Assembly (NCBI RefSeq): GCF_033843265.1
Contig: NZ_JAWXRD010000040.1
Location: forward strand, 990,815-1,054,814
DNA length: 64,000 nt
DNA from: Scandinavium lactucae
GTDB taxonomy: Bacteria > Pseudomonadota > Gammaproteobacteria > Enterobacterales > Enterobacteriaceae
Direction: 5' to 3'
This document shows positions 1-8,508 of this stretch, in pieces; position 1 is the first letter of the stretch; the number at the start of each line of letters is the position of its first letter. The notes below the pieces were generated by a model, which saw only the letters and a list, made by a program, of their open reading frames with translations, ran no database searches and was not told the origin of the DNA. The position numbers and the translations under genes were made by a program.

Positions 1-143
1 ATCATCCCTTGCGGACCGAGCAGGCCGAGGATCATCAATACATCCAGCGCACGAATCAGAATAATAGCGAGCGCCGCCACCTGCACCAGGACAGGGACGT
101 TCGGTCTGGCATGTGTATTCGCAGTTTTAGAAAAGAATCGCAA
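1..143 (-). CDS. ybjO: YbjO-like inner membrane protein, N-terminal part (runs off window)
   Basis: Reading the minus strand from a TTG at 143 gives an open frame to the window edge. It contains a hydrophilic start and then a hydrophobic stretch (LVQVAALAIILIRALDVLMI) that matches what I remember of E. coli YbjO, which also lies directly after potI. GGAAGG lies 6 nt before the TTG and supports that start; no ATG is available in this frame. YbjO is a DUF2593 membrane protein of unknown function. Only about 47 codons are present. The start codon is inferred. Confidence 0.65.
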   Translation of the reverse strand, partial: MRFFSKTANTHARPNVPVLVQVAALAIILIRALDVLMILGLLGPQGM

Positions 144-156
144 TTGTGGCCTTCCA

Positions 157-189
157 TGAAAACGTCTCCCTGGAAACACCAGGGAGACG
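157..189 (-). terminator. Intrinsic terminator after potI
   Basis: An 11-bp perfect stem (CGTCTCCCTGG with CCAGGGAGACG, loop about 5 nt) at 163-189 is followed on the minus strand by TTTTC. It lies between the potI stop and the ybjO start and should end the potFGHI transcript. Confidence 0.75.
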
Positions 190-218
190 ATGACACAACG
201 CTAATGATTTTAAGCGGT

Positions 219-1064
219 TCAGCCGCGTCTTGCACGCTGGATGTCGCGTACACGCTGCTTTTCAGACCTTGCCATGAGAAACCTGGCGATTAAACCAACA
301 ATTCCGACCACCCCCAGGATCAGCGTCGCCAGGACGTTGATTTCCGGGTTGACCCCCATACGTACGTTGGAAAATACCAGCATCGGCAAGGTGGTCGCGC
401 CCGGTCCGGAAACAAAGCTGGCGATCACCAGGTCGTCAAGCGACAGGGTAAACGCCAGCAGCCAGCCGGAAATCACCGCTGGCATAATCATTGGCAGAGT
501 AATAACGAAAAAGACCTTCAGCGGCGTCGCCCCCAGATCCATCGCCGCCTCTTCTATCGAACGGTCAAGTTCACGCAACCGCGAGGAGATAACCACTGCC
601 ACATAGGCAGTACAGAACGTGACGTGCGCCAGCCAAATTGTCAGCATGCCACGGTCAGACGGCCAGCCGGTGGCGTGGCCGAGCGCCACGAACAGCAGTA
701 GTAGCGACAAACCCGTTATCACATCCGGCATCACCAGCGGCGCGGTTATCATGAACGCAAAGCCATTCGAGCCGCGAAAACGCCCGAAGCGTACCATCAC
801 TACCGCAGCGATAGTGCCGAGAATAGCCGCCATGGTTGCCGCACAGGCGGCAATGGTCAGGCTTAATCCTACCGCACTCATCATGGCCTCATCGCGGAAC
901 AATTCGCCATACCAGCGCGTGGACCAGCCCGCCCACACCGTCACCAGTTTGGAACTGTTGAACGAGTAGATAACCAGCATCAGCATCGGCGCATAGAGGA
1001 AGGTGAACCCGAGCAGTAGAATCAAAATACGCCACGGGGAGCGGACTACCGGTAAGTTGTTCAT
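219..1064 (-). CDS. potI: Putrescine ABC transporter permease PotI
   Basis: Inner-membrane permease of the PotFGHI putrescine importer, forming the channel with PotH. The 281-residue product starts MNNLPVVRSPWRI, as E. coli PotI does, and has about six membrane segments. The binding-protein-dependent transport EAA-type loop (EEAAMDLGATPLKVFFVITLP) that contacts the ATPase PotG lies near residues 170-190. A longer frame reaches 1106, but the ATG at 1064 matches the family start and overlaps the potH stop by 4 nt, which indicates translational coupling. It is the last gene of the operon and is followed by a terminator. Confidence 0.97.
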   Translation of the reverse strand: MNNLPVVRSPWRILILLLGFTFLYAPMLMLVIYSFNSSKLVTVWAGWSTRWYGELFRDEAMMSAVGLSLTIAACAATMAAILGTIAAVVMVRFGRFRGSNGFAFMITAPLVMPDVITGLSLLLLFVALGHATGWPSDRGMLTIWLAHVTFCTAYVAVVISSRLRELDRSIEEAAMDLGATPLKVFFVITLPMIMPAVISGWLLAFTLSLDDLVIASFVSGPGATTLPMLVFSNVRMGVNPEINVLATLILGVVGIVGLIARFLMARSEKQRVRDIQRARRG

Positions 1065-2017
1065 CCGTGTTCTCCCATCTGTTTTTGCTGATGCTTGTGG
1101 AACCACATGATAGGCACGATCAGCAGCAACAACATCACGATTGCCACGGCAGAGGCTACCGGCCAGTCGCGGTTATTAAAGAACTCCTGCCACAGCACGC
1201 GTCCAATCATGATAGTGTCCGGCCCGCCGAGCAGTTCCGGAATAACGAACTCACCCACCGCCGGAATAAACACCAGCATCGACCCGGCAATGATCCCGCC
1301 TTTGGTCAACGGCACAATCACGCTGAAGAAGGTTTTCAGCGGTCTGGCACCTAAATCGAGCGAGGCTTCCACCAGCGAATAATCAATGCGAGTCAGCGCG
1401 GTATAAATCGGCAGCACCATAAACGGCAAGTAGGCGTACACGATGCCGATATACACCGCCAGATTGGTGTGCAGGATTTCCAGCGGCTGGTCGATGACGC
1501 CGGTCCACAGCAGGAAATTATTCAGGATACCGTTGCTTTTCAGGATCCCCATCCAGGCATAGACACGAATCAGGAATGACGTCCACGACGGCAGAATAAT
1601 CAGCAGCAGCAGAATATTACGCGTCGACGGCTTGCTGTGCGCCACCGCCCATGCCAGCGGATATCCCATCAGCAAGCAGCAACAGGTTGAGATCGCCGCT
1701 ACCTGCAACGACTGCAAATAGGCCTCGATATACAGCGGATCGTCGGTCAATTGCAGGAAGTTACCGATATTAAGCGTCAGGGTGATTTGATTATCTGCCC
1801 ACTCCCACAGATCGGTGTACGGCGGGATCGCCCGCGCAATATCGGACAAACTGATTTTAAAGACGATCAGGAACGGCAGTAAAAACAGCAAAATAAGCCA
1901 CAGATACGGCAGGGCAATCACCAGCTTGCGACCATGCTTCATCTGCATTTTGGCAAGCCATACGCCAACGCCGCCGGGCTGTTTCACTTGTACCGGAGGT
2001 TCTAAAGTCTTCATCAT
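1061..2017 (-). CDS. potH: Putrescine ABC transporter permease PotH
   Basis: Second permease of the putrescine importer. The product is 318 residues with about six hydrophobic segments and the conserved loop VEASLDLGARPLKTFFSVIVPLT that docks on PotG. It is near-identical in pattern to E. coli PotH (ending FHKHQQK..GEHG). Two adjacent ATGs (2017 and 2014) follow an AGGAGG; 2014 has the better spacing and aligns with the E. coli start, so the true product may be one residue shorter. It lies 11 bp after potG and overlaps potI by 4 bp. Confidence 0.96.
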   Translation of the reverse strand: MMKTLEPPVQVKQPGGVGVWLAKMQMKHGRKLVIALPYLWLILLFLLPFLIVFKISLSDIARAIPPYTDLWEWADNQITLTLNIGNFLQLTDDPLYIEAYLQSLQVAAISTCCCLLMGYPLAWAVAHSKPSTRNILLLLIILPSWTSFLIRVYAWMGILKSNGILNNFLLWTGVIDQPLEILHTNLAVYIGIVYAYLPFMVLPIYTALTRIDYSLVEASLDLGARPLKTFFSVIVPLTKGGIIAGSMLVFIPAVGEFVIPELLGGPDTIMIGRVLWQEFFNNRDWPVASAVAIVMLLLLIVPIMWFHKHQQKQMGEHG

Positions 2018-2028
2018 TGCGCCCTCCT

Positions 2029-3162
2029 CTATACCGTCAGGACCACACAGCTATCGGCATCCCAGCACAGACGCACCTCATCGCCCCAGGTCGGCTGACC
2101 TTTGCGATAGCGGTGTTCGTTCTGTAACTGGGCACTGATCATCTGACCACTTTTCAGGCGAACGTGATAAATCGACAGATCGCCGAGATAGGCGATGTGT
2201 ACGACTTCCCCGACCGCAAAGTTGTAGCCGTCAGCAGGTGCTCCGTCGCAGAGCATGATTTTTTCCGGGCGCAGCGCGACGTATACCGGCACATTATCCA
2301 GCACCGACGCGTCGGCATCGACCTTCAGCGGATGCACCAGCCCCGGAGAATCAATTACCAGGCCATCTTCCTGACGCGCTTTCAACAGCCCTTCGAACAC
2401 GTTCACCGAGCCAATAAATTCGGCGCTAAAACGGGCGGTCGGATGCTCATAAATCTCTTCCGGTTCACCAATCTGTACGAACTTGCCCCGGTTCATGATC
2501 GCAATTCGCCCGGCCATGGTCATCGCTTCTTCCTGGTCATGGGTCACCATGACGCAGGTCACGCCAACACGCTCAAGAATATCCACCACCTCGAGCTGCA
2601 TCCGGTCGCGCAGTTTTTTATCCAGCGCGCCCATCGGCTCGTCGAGCAGTAACAGTTTTGGCCGTTTGGCGAGGCTGCGGGCCAACGCCACACGCTGACG
2701 CTGGCCGCCAGAAAGCTGATGCGGCTTACGTTTGGCGTATTCCTGCATGTGAACCAGGCTCAACATCTCTTGCACCCGCTCAGCGATTTCCGCCTTCGGC
2801 AGTTTGTCCTGCTTGAGGCCGAAAGCGATGTTCTGCTCGACGGTCATGTGCGGAAACAGCGCGTAGGACTGGAACATCATATTGATTGGCCGCTGATAGG
2901 GCGGCACCTGCGACAGGTCTACACCATCCAGCACGATTTGCCCGGCGGTCAAGGTTTCAAAACCCGCCAGCATACGCAGCAGGGTCGATTTACCGCAGCC
3001 CGAAGGGCCGAGCAGCGCGAAGATTTCGCCTTTATAGATAGTGAGGCTGACGTCATCGACGGCGTGCTGCCCGTCAAAGGATTTGGTCAGATTGCGGATT
3101 TCCAGCAGCGGGGTCAGCGCTTTGGGGGGTTTCGCCTGTGGGCGTGGGATTGCGTCAGTCAC
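2029..3162 (-). CDS. potG: Putrescine ABC transporter ATPase PotG
   Basis: Cytoplasmic ATPase that powers PotHI. In order it shows Walker A GPSGCGKST (52-60), Q-loop MMFQSY, signature LSGGQRQR, Walker B LLLLDEP and switch THD, then a C-terminal TOBE-like regulatory domain (FAVGEVVHIAYLGD). The frame is open to 3216, but the GTG at 3162 gives 377 residues, the length I recall for E. coli PotG, and the expected start (V)TDAIPRPQAK. It sits downstream of potF across a repeat-containing spacer. Confidence 0.96.
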   Translation of the reverse strand: MTDAIPRPQAKPPKALTPLLEIRNLTKSFDGQHAVDDVSLTIYKGEIFALLGPSGCGKSTLLRMLAGFETLTAGQIVLDGVDLSQVPPYQRPINMMFQSYALFPHMTVEQNIAFGLKQDKLPKAEIAERVQEMLSLVHMQEYAKRKPHQLSGGQRQRVALARSLAKRPKLLLLDEPMGALDKKLRDRMQLEVVDILERVGVTCVMVTHDQEEAMTMAGRIAIMNRGKFVQIGEPEEIYEHPTARFSAEFIGSVNVFEGLLKARQEDGLVIDSPGLVHPLKVDADASVLDNVPVYVALRPEKIMLCDGAPADGYNFAVGEVVHIAYLGDLSIYHVRLKSGQMISAQLQNEHRYRKGQPTWGDEVRLCWDADSCVVLTV

Positions 3163-3257
3163 GAGGGTGCTCTCCGGTAAAAAAAACAAACATTTGCATG
3201 GTCCGGTGCCATACAAAGAACATCACAGTGCAGATGCACTGACCCGGTGCGTTTTAT

Positions 3258-3333
3258 TCTTGCCGGGCGGCACATCGCTGGCCCGGCCTATATGAGAGTG
3301 CAGGCCCGGTCAGCATCACGCCACCGGGCATGA
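3258..3333 (+). repeat. Paired REP-type palindromes (BIME) between potF and potG
   Basis: The spacer holds two inverted, imperfect GC-rich palindromes that begin TGCCGGGCGGC and, on the other strand, TGCCCGGTGGCG. Each is followed by a CCGGGCC-type arm. This is the usual form of enterobacterial REP/BIME elements. In such a place it can stabilise upstream mRNA and lower downstream expression, consistent with potF (binding protein) being needed in excess over potGHI. The role is inference. Confidence 0.6.
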
Positions 3334-3338
3334 CGGGT

Positions 3339-4451
3339 TTACTTCCCGGTCTTAACCGTGGTCCACGAACGGGTGATCACGCGGTCGATTTTTGGCGATA
3401 ACACGGATTGGGTGAACAGCTTCGCACGCACGTCCGCAGGCGGATAAATGCCCGGATTATCGCGCACTTCGGCAGTCAGCAGCGGCGTCGCGTCTTTATT
3501 GGCGTTGGCGTAGTAAACGTGATTACTGATATTCGCCACCACGTCAGGTCGCAGCAGGTAGTTCAGGAACTGATACGCTGCATCGGTATTTTTGGCATCC
3601 TTAGGAATGGCAAACATATCGAAGTAAACCATCGCCCCTTCCTTCGGAATGGTATAGGCAACATTCACGCCGTTTTTGGCTTCTTTCGCGCGGTTCGCCG
3701 CCTGCAGAATATCGCCCGACCAGCCAATCGACACGCAGATGTCGCCATTCGCCAGGTCGTTAATGTATTGAGAAGAGTGGAAATAACGCACGGAAGGACG
3801 CAGCTTTAGCAGCAGATCGTTCGCGGCACCGGTGTAATCTTTCGGGTCCGAACTGTTGGGATCTTTACCGAGATAGTGCAGCACTGCGGCATAGACTTCG
3901 CTTGGCGCATCCAGGAACGAGACACCACAGCTTTTCAGTTTTTCGAGATTTTCCGGTTTCAGGATCAAATCCCAGCTGTTCACCGGCGCATCTTTACCGA
4001 GCGCCGCTTTCACTTTATCGACGTTATAGCCAATGCCGGTAGTGACCATCATGTACGGAATACCGTATTTATTGTCGTGGTCGTTTTGCGCCACCAGCTT
4101 GAGCATTTCTGGATCGAGATTCTTGTAGTTCGGCAGTTTGCTTTTATCGATCGGCTGGAAAATCCCGGCCTGAGACTGACGCTCCAGGAACTGTGACGAC
4201 GGCACCACCAGGTCATAACCGGTGCTACCGGCCATTAATTTCCCTTCCAGCACTTCGTTGGAATCAAAGACGTCATACACCACTTTAATACCGGTTTCTT
4301 TGGTGAAATTCGCCAGCGTATCCGGGGCGATATAATCAGACCAGTTATAAATGTGCAGCGTTTTTTGTTCAGCGGCGAGCGTACCAGCAGAGACTGCCAT
4401 CAGCGCGCCCGCAACCAGGCCTGTTAACCATTTCTTATTCAAGGCGGTCAT
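3339..4451 (-). CDS. potF: Putrescine-binding periplasmic protein PotF
   Basis: Periplasmic substrate-binding protein that delivers putrescine to PotGHI. It has 370 residues with a Sec signal peptide (KK, then a hydrophobic core, cleavage after TLAA near residue 27). The mature start EQKTLHIYNWSDYI and the GW-x-GD segment of the polyamine pocket are conserved. The ATG at 4451 follows AAAAGGAAAAGAG and matches the E. coli start; the frame extends 6 codons further. Compared from memory with E. coli PotF, the segment PYMWATTG reads PYMMVTTG and FFDVF reads YFDMF, so the ligand pocket may differ slightly. First gene of potFGHI. Confidence 0.96.
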   Translation of the reverse strand: MTALNKKWLTGLVAGALMAVSAGTLAAEQKTLHIYNWSDYIAPDTLANFTKETGIKVVYDVFDSNEVLEGKLMAGSTGYDLVVPSSQFLERQSQAGIFQPIDKSKLPNYKNLDPEMLKLVAQNDHDNKYGIPYMMVTTGIGYNVDKVKAALGKDAPVNSWDLILKPENLEKLKSCGVSFLDAPSEVYAAVLHYLGKDPNSSDPKDYTGAANDLLLKLRPSVRYFHSSQYINDLANGDICVSIGWSGDILQAANRAKEAKNGVNVAYTIPKEGAMVYFDMFAIPKDAKNTDAAYQFLNYLLRPDVVANISNHVYYANANKDATPLLTAEVRDNPGIYPPADVRAKLFTQSVLSPKIDRVITRSWTTVKTGK

Positions 4452-4511
4452 ATCTCTTTTCCTTTTCAACGTCCGTTAACATTCGAACCAATGTAGATGC
4501 AGCTTTATGCA

Positions 4512-4527
4512 TGCAAAAATCATGCAT
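4512..4527 (-). promoter_or_regulatory. Possible sigma-54 promoter of potF
   Basis: On the minus strand ATGCATGATTTTTGCA fits the -24/-12 pattern (G-C-A-Y-R, N4, T-T-G-C-A) except at one of the two -25/-24 guanines. It lies about 60-75 nt before the potF start. I recall E. coli potFGHI being in the NtrC nitrogen-limitation regulon, which fits, but the match is imperfect. The rest of the 4452-4857 spacer shows no gene and no other clear site. Confidence 0.3.
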
Positions 4528-4857
4528 ATTTTTTCAGTCAGCATAGTAAAGGAGAGAGCGTCTCTCCCGGCCGGTATTGCTCGCGAGTGCTTCAGGATAT
4601 TACGCGCCGCATCAGGATAAACGCAGTATTTCACGCGCCCTGTTTGAGGCTTCGCAAGAATAACTTTAGCCAGGGTTCGAGGCTATAGCTCGGGTCAAAA
4701 AACGCCTTTTATCAATTTTTTATGCAAGATCACTATATGGCATAAGCCATCAGTGGCGTTGGAGTGGTGAATAATTCTTTAAGAAGAGGTTAACAGCAGA
4801 ATATTGGCGGGTTTTGCGCAGTCGCACTGGTGGCGACTGCGTCGATTATGGCGGTCT

Positions 4858-5337
4858 TTAGTGAAGAAAATGGAATTGCGTCTGTTCGACCGGCTGCTCT
4901 TCTTCATCACCTTTATACAGCAGTTCATGGGAAGCGGCTTCGAGGATAACCATCGATATCTGCTCCTCGCTCTGACGGAAGAACCATTCGAACTGCTCAC
5001 GGGTGACGCCGACATTCACCGACAGCGACTGGCACACCACCAGCTTCGGCAGGTTGTCATCCTGAATATCGAGGAACGCCTTGACCGTCAGGGAACTGGC
5101 ATTGATAGAGGATAAATCGGAGGCCAGCGGCAGCAACGCTGAAGGCTTCACTTCCGCCAGCGCGGAAAACAGCACGACGTTGTCCAGCAGGTCGAGTTTG
5201 GCATCGAAAATACCGTCGAAATTCTGCATGTGCGGCAAGTGCAGCGCCTGACAGGTATCGCACTCATAGAAGCTGATGCCCATTTCGTCGAGCCATTGAC
5301 GTAACGTATCCAGACCCGGAACGACGAGTGAATCCAT
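4858..5337 (-). CDS. ybjN: YbjN family protein
   Basis: A 159-residue cytoplasmic protein matching E. coli YbjN over most of its length (MxSLVVPGLDTLRQWLD, HLPHMQNFDG, LVVCQSLSV, SEEQISMVILEA). The C-terminus is variable but ends FLH as in E. coli. The family is linked to stress tolerance and motility when overexpressed, and its fold resembles type III secretion chaperones; no enzymatic activity is known. The start ATG follows AGAGGTTTCAGGG. It is the last gene of a minus-strand run with ybjC, nfsA and rimK. Confidence 0.95.
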   Translation of the reverse strand: MDSLVVPGLDTLRQWLDEMGISFYECDTCQALHLPHMQNFDGIFDAKLDLLDNVVLFSALAEVKPSALLPLASDLSSINASSLTVKAFLDIQDDNLPKLVVCQSLSVNVGVTREQFEWFFRQSEEQISMVILEAASHELLYKGDEEEQPVEQTQFHFLH

Positions 5338-5443
5338 AAACCCTGAAACCTCTTGCTGTGAAATAAATGCATAACCTTAATGGAACCCGTTACAGGTTAC
5401 GCAAAAACGCGTCCAGATGCTACGGAACCGATGAGATCTTGTG

Positions 5444-6346
5444 CTATCCGCCCGTTTTAAGACAAAAACCTGGCCTGGCATGGCGCTCTATCCACTGGAT
5501 CATTTTGCCCGCGATATCGATCCCGGTGGTTTTTTCGATGCCTTCCAGCCCCGGCGAAGCGTTGACTTCCATGACCAGCGGGCCGCGACTGGCACGTAAA
5601 ATGTCGACTCCCGCAACGTCCAGCCCCAGCGTTTGCGCGGCCTTGATGGCAATTTCGCGCTCTAACGGCGTAATATTCGCCACCGTCGCCACCCCGCCAC
5701 GATGTAGGTTTGAACGGAAATCGCCCTCTTTGGCCCGCCGTTCAATGGCGGCCACCACGTCATCGCCCACCACCAGGCAGCGAATGTCACAACCTTTGGC
5801 TTCCTGAATGTATTCCTGCACCAGAATATGCGCGTTCAGCCCGCGAAACGCGTCGACCACGCTTTCTGCCGCCTGGCGGGTTTCAGCCAACACCACGCCG
5901 ATCCCCTGCGTGCCTTCGACCAGTTTCACCACCAACGGCGCACCGCCGACCATATCAATCAGGTCACGCGTGTCGTCCGGGGAGTGCGCAATGCCGGTAA
6001 TTGGTAAATCAATGCCTTGTCTGGCCAGCAGCTGCAAGGAACGCAGCTTATCGCGGGCGCGGGTGATGGCGACGGATTCATTCAGCGGATAACTGCCCAG
6101 AATTTCAAACTGTCGCAGCGCGGCGGTGCCGTAAAAGGTAATCGCCGAGCCAATACGCGGGATAACCGCATCAAAATAAGGGAGCTGACGACCCTTATAG
6201 TGAATAGAGGACGCCGCCGGACTGATGTTCATATAGCAGGAAAGCGGATCGAGGATTTCGACCTGATGACCGCGTTTTACCGCGGCCTCGCGCAGACGTT
6301 TACAGGACCAGAGCGTTCCGTCCCTGGACAAAATGGCTATTTTCAC
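5444..6346 (-). CDS. rimK: Ribosomal protein S6--L-glutamate ligase RimK
   Basis: ATP-grasp ligase that adds glutamates to the C-terminus of ribosomal protein S6. The 300-residue product matches the E. coli length and sequence (KIAILSRDG, LVVKLVEGTQGIGVVLAE as the ATP-binding loop, EVNASPGLEGIE as the metal site). The start is a GTG at 6346 with GAGG 7 nt upstream; the frame also runs 4 codons further without support. It lies 77 bp after nfsA and 106 bp before ybjN, as in E. coli. Confidence 0.96.
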   Translation of the reverse strand: MKIAILSRDGTLWSCKRLREAAVKRGHQVEILDPLSCYMNISPAASSIHYKGRQLPYFDAVIPRIGSAITFYGTAALRQFEILGSYPLNESVAITRARDKLRSLQLLARQGIDLPITGIAHSPDDTRDLIDMVGGAPLVVKLVEGTQGIGVVLAETRQAAESVVDAFRGLNAHILVQEYIQEAKGCDIRCLVVGDDVVAAIERRAKEGDFRSNLHRGGVATVANITPLEREIAIKAAQTLGLDVAGVDILRASRGPLVMEVNASPGLEGIEKTTGIDIAGKMIQWIERHARPGFCLKTGG

Positions 6347-6423
6347 CCTGCACCTCACTGTGATGACCTGAAACAGGCAGGCTCATCATACACGTCGGCG
6401 AAATTAGCGGATAGCTTCGCGCA

Positions 6424-7146
6424 TTAACGGATAGCCCAGCCCTGTTTATGCAAATAGTCGAGAATAAACGGACGTGTTTCTTTGACGATAGTGCGACGAA
6501 TATGGTCGCTCCAGGTATCAACCCGGGTGTTGCTGTCCCGCGAAAGATAATAGTCGGCGATCTGCTGGTCATAACGCGCCAGTTCGGCTTTATCCACCGG
6601 ATGATAGTGATTTTCATGCACCACGATGCTGGCAGGCAGACGCGGCTTTACACCCGGATCGTCTGAAGGCCAGCCGAGACACAGGCCGAACAACGGCAGG
6701 ACGTGTTTAGGCAGGTGCAGCAACTCGGTCACCGCGTCAATGCTGTTGCGGATCCCGCCGATATACACCCCGCCGAGGCCCAGTGATTCCGCAGCTATCA
6801 TCGCGTTCTGGCCCATTAGCGCGGTGTCTACCGCCCCGAGCAGCAGCTGTTCTGCGCGGCCCAGCTGGGCATCCGGGCAAATTTGCAGATGACGATTAAA
6901 GTCGGCACAGAAAACCCAGAACTCAGCGGCCTGAGCGACATGCGCTTGCCCCCCGGTCAGGGTCACCAGCTGTTCACGCATCTGAGGGTCGGTGACGCGC
7001 ACAATCGAGCTGCACTGTAAAAAGCTGGAGCTGGCTGCCGCCTGAGCGCTGGCGATAATCGCCTCACGCTGCGCCTGAGAAATGGGTTCGTCGGTAAAGT
7101 GGCGAATAGAACGGTGGCTTAGCAGCAGATCAATGGTCGGCGTCAT
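6424..7146 (-). CDS. nfsA: Oxygen-insensitive NADPH nitroreductase NfsA
   Basis: FMN-dependent two-electron nitroreductase, 240 residues, the usual NfsA length. It shows the nitroreductase N-terminal FMN site (LLSHRSIRHFTDEPI), the central GLGGVYIGGIRN loop and the LFGLCLGWP segment typical of NfsA/FRP enzymes. The start overlaps the end of ybjC by 17 nt, so the pair is probably co-translated. In E. coli the operon is induced by SoxS; I did not find a clear soxbox. Confidence 0.96.
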   Translation of the reverse strand: MTPTIDLLLSHRSIRHFTDEPISQAQREAIIASAQAAASSSFLQCSSIVRVTDPQMREQLVTLTGGQAHVAQAAEFWVFCADFNRHLQICPDAQLGRAEQLLLGAVDTALMGQNAMIAAESLGLGGVYIGGIRNSIDAVTELLHLPKHVLPLFGLCLGWPSDDPGVKPRLPASIVVHENHYHPVDKAELARYDQQIADYYLSRDSNTRVDTWSDHIRRTIVKETRPFILDYLHKQGWAIR

Positions 7147-7417
7147 TACGTTTTTCCTGGTCGGGCGAAGTCGGTTTATCGTTACGTTGCATTAGCTGTG
7201 GGGCGATGGTCTGTGCCATGCCGCGAAACAGCGCAACCGCGGCGGGGATCATCAACAGGATGCCCACAAATATCATGATTACCCCGGCTACAGGGCTTGC
7301 GAACGGTGCAGGCAAGGCGACGTATTGTTTGAGCGAAAGCCATGCCAGCACCAGCAGCACCATGCCGAGGGCTTCGAGGATCAACACGCTTTTCGGCAAA
7401 GAGCCCAGTGAGCGCAT
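7130..7417 (-). CDS. ybjC: YbjC family inner membrane protein
   Basis: A 95-residue protein with two membrane helices (about 12-32 and 47-69) and a hydrophilic tail, the length of E. coli YbjC, which precedes nfsA in the same way. The ATG at 7417 begins MRSLGSLPKSVLILE, corresponding to E. coli MRAIGKLPKGVLILE; a longer frame to 7528 has no support. Function unknown. Confidence 0.92.
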   Translation of the reverse strand: MRSLGSLPKSVLILEALGMVLLVLAWLSLKQYVALPAPFASPVAGVIMIFVGILLMIPAAVALFRGMAQTIAPQLMQRNDKPTSPDQEKRNDADH

Positions 7418-7593
7418 AGTCAGTCTCCGGTTAACGAGTATAACGGGGAGGATAGCAACTGTGTTTGGCGAAACAAGTCTTCTGTATAACCCCAGGGTAT
7501 CGGAACAAAAGGTACAACCTTCTTTCAACGCGACGGCAGAGCGGGCATTATAGGCTCCATTCGCCGACAGGCTCAGTTTCAGGAGAGAAAACG

Positions 7594-7857
7594 ATGTTTA
7601 CCGTAATTTTTGGTCGTCCAGGTTGCCCTTACTGTGTTCGCGCTAAAGAGCTGGCAGAAAAACTGACCACCGAGCGTGATGATTTTAACTATCGTTATAT
7701 CGATATTCATGCGGAAGGCATCAGCAAAGCTGACCTCGAGCAGAGCGTAGGTAAGCCGGTAGAAACCGTACCGCAGATTTTTGTCGACCAGACTCACATC
7801 GGTGGTTTCACTGATTTTGAAGCCTGGGCAAAAGAGAACCTGGGTCTGTACGCGTAA
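7594..7857 (+). CDS. grxA: Glutaredoxin 1
   Basis: An 87-residue dithiol glutaredoxin with active site C11-P-Y-C14, the cis-proline segment ETVPQIFV and the glutathione-binding GGFTD motif. It reduces ribonucleotide reductase and other disulfides using glutathione. The ATG at 7594 has AGGAGA upstream. It diverges from ybjC; in E. coli this intergenic region carries an OxyR site, which I could not place with confidence here. It faces ybjM convergently. Confidence 0.98.
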   Translation: MFTVIFGRPGCPYCVRAKELAEKLTTERDDFNYRYIDIHAEGISKADLEQSVGKPVETVPQIFVDQTHIGGFTDFEAWAKENLGLYA

Positions 7858-7864
7858 TGAACGG

Positions 7865-7887
7865 CGTGGGCGTTAATCGCGCCCACG
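7865..7887. terminator. Hairpin between convergent grxA and ybjM
   Basis: CGTGGGCG and CGCCCACG form an 8-bp GC-rich stem with a 7-nt loop directly after the grxA stop; the 3' arm lies in the last codons of ybjM. There is no strong U-tract, so terminator activity is plausible rather than certain. Confidence 0.4.
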
Positions 7888-8247
7888 TATTCTTGCAACC
7901 AACCCGCTGACAAACAAAAAGCACAGCGCCCCCAGCGCACACCAGAACACCGCACTGCATAGCCACGCCAGTTCCTGCCATAACGATCGGTTCGAGAAAA
8001 TCCACACACGCATCAACACCAGACAGACCGGTGCGGCCATCATTGCCCCAACGAGCGGCAATAAAATCCGCTGTCGTGATGAGAGAAAACTTGCCACAGC
8101 GCCAGGGATAACAAAGCACAGCAGGCCCAGTTCCTGATGCCCGGACGCGCGGAACGCACCTTTCATATTCATTAACAGGTAAAGGCACACCACAATAAAG
8201 AGGACAAAACAGCAGATAACGCCCGCCCAACCTCGTTCAGATCTCAA
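7873..8247 (-). CDS. ybjM: YbjM family inner membrane protein
   Basis: A 124-residue protein with about four hydrophobic segments that matches E. coli YbjM (RGWAGVICCFVLFIVVCLYL, MKGAFRASG, LPGAVASF-like, WQELAWL.SAVFWCALGALCFLF). The start I infer is a TTG at 8247, because AGGAGG lies 5-6 nt before it and the length then equals that of E. coli; the frame extends to 8340 without a ribosome site. Function unknown. Confidence 0.85.
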   Translation of the reverse strand: MRSERGWAGVICCFVLFIVVCLYLLMNMKGAFRASGHQELGLLCFVIPGAVASFLSSRQRILLPLVGAMMAAPVCLVLMRVWIFSNRSLWQELAWLCSAVFWCALGALCFLFVSGLVARIRGRD

Positions 8248-8508
8248 AATTCCTCCTGATATGTCTCTATCAAACTTCAACTCTGCCTCGTTGGATAAAG
8301 TTTTCCGGCACTCCTTGCCGTGACGCCTACATAAGAACAAACGATTGTTACTAGCCGCCGCTATCAGGAACGATTAAACTAACGGCCTTTATTTGATGGT
8401 GAAACACAGGCTGCCGTGTCGTTGTTTTTTTCTGGCTGACCAGGAAAAACCTTAGCCCAAAAGACCATTCCTTTCAACAACTTACTCGTAAACAAGAAGT
8501 TAGCTTCC

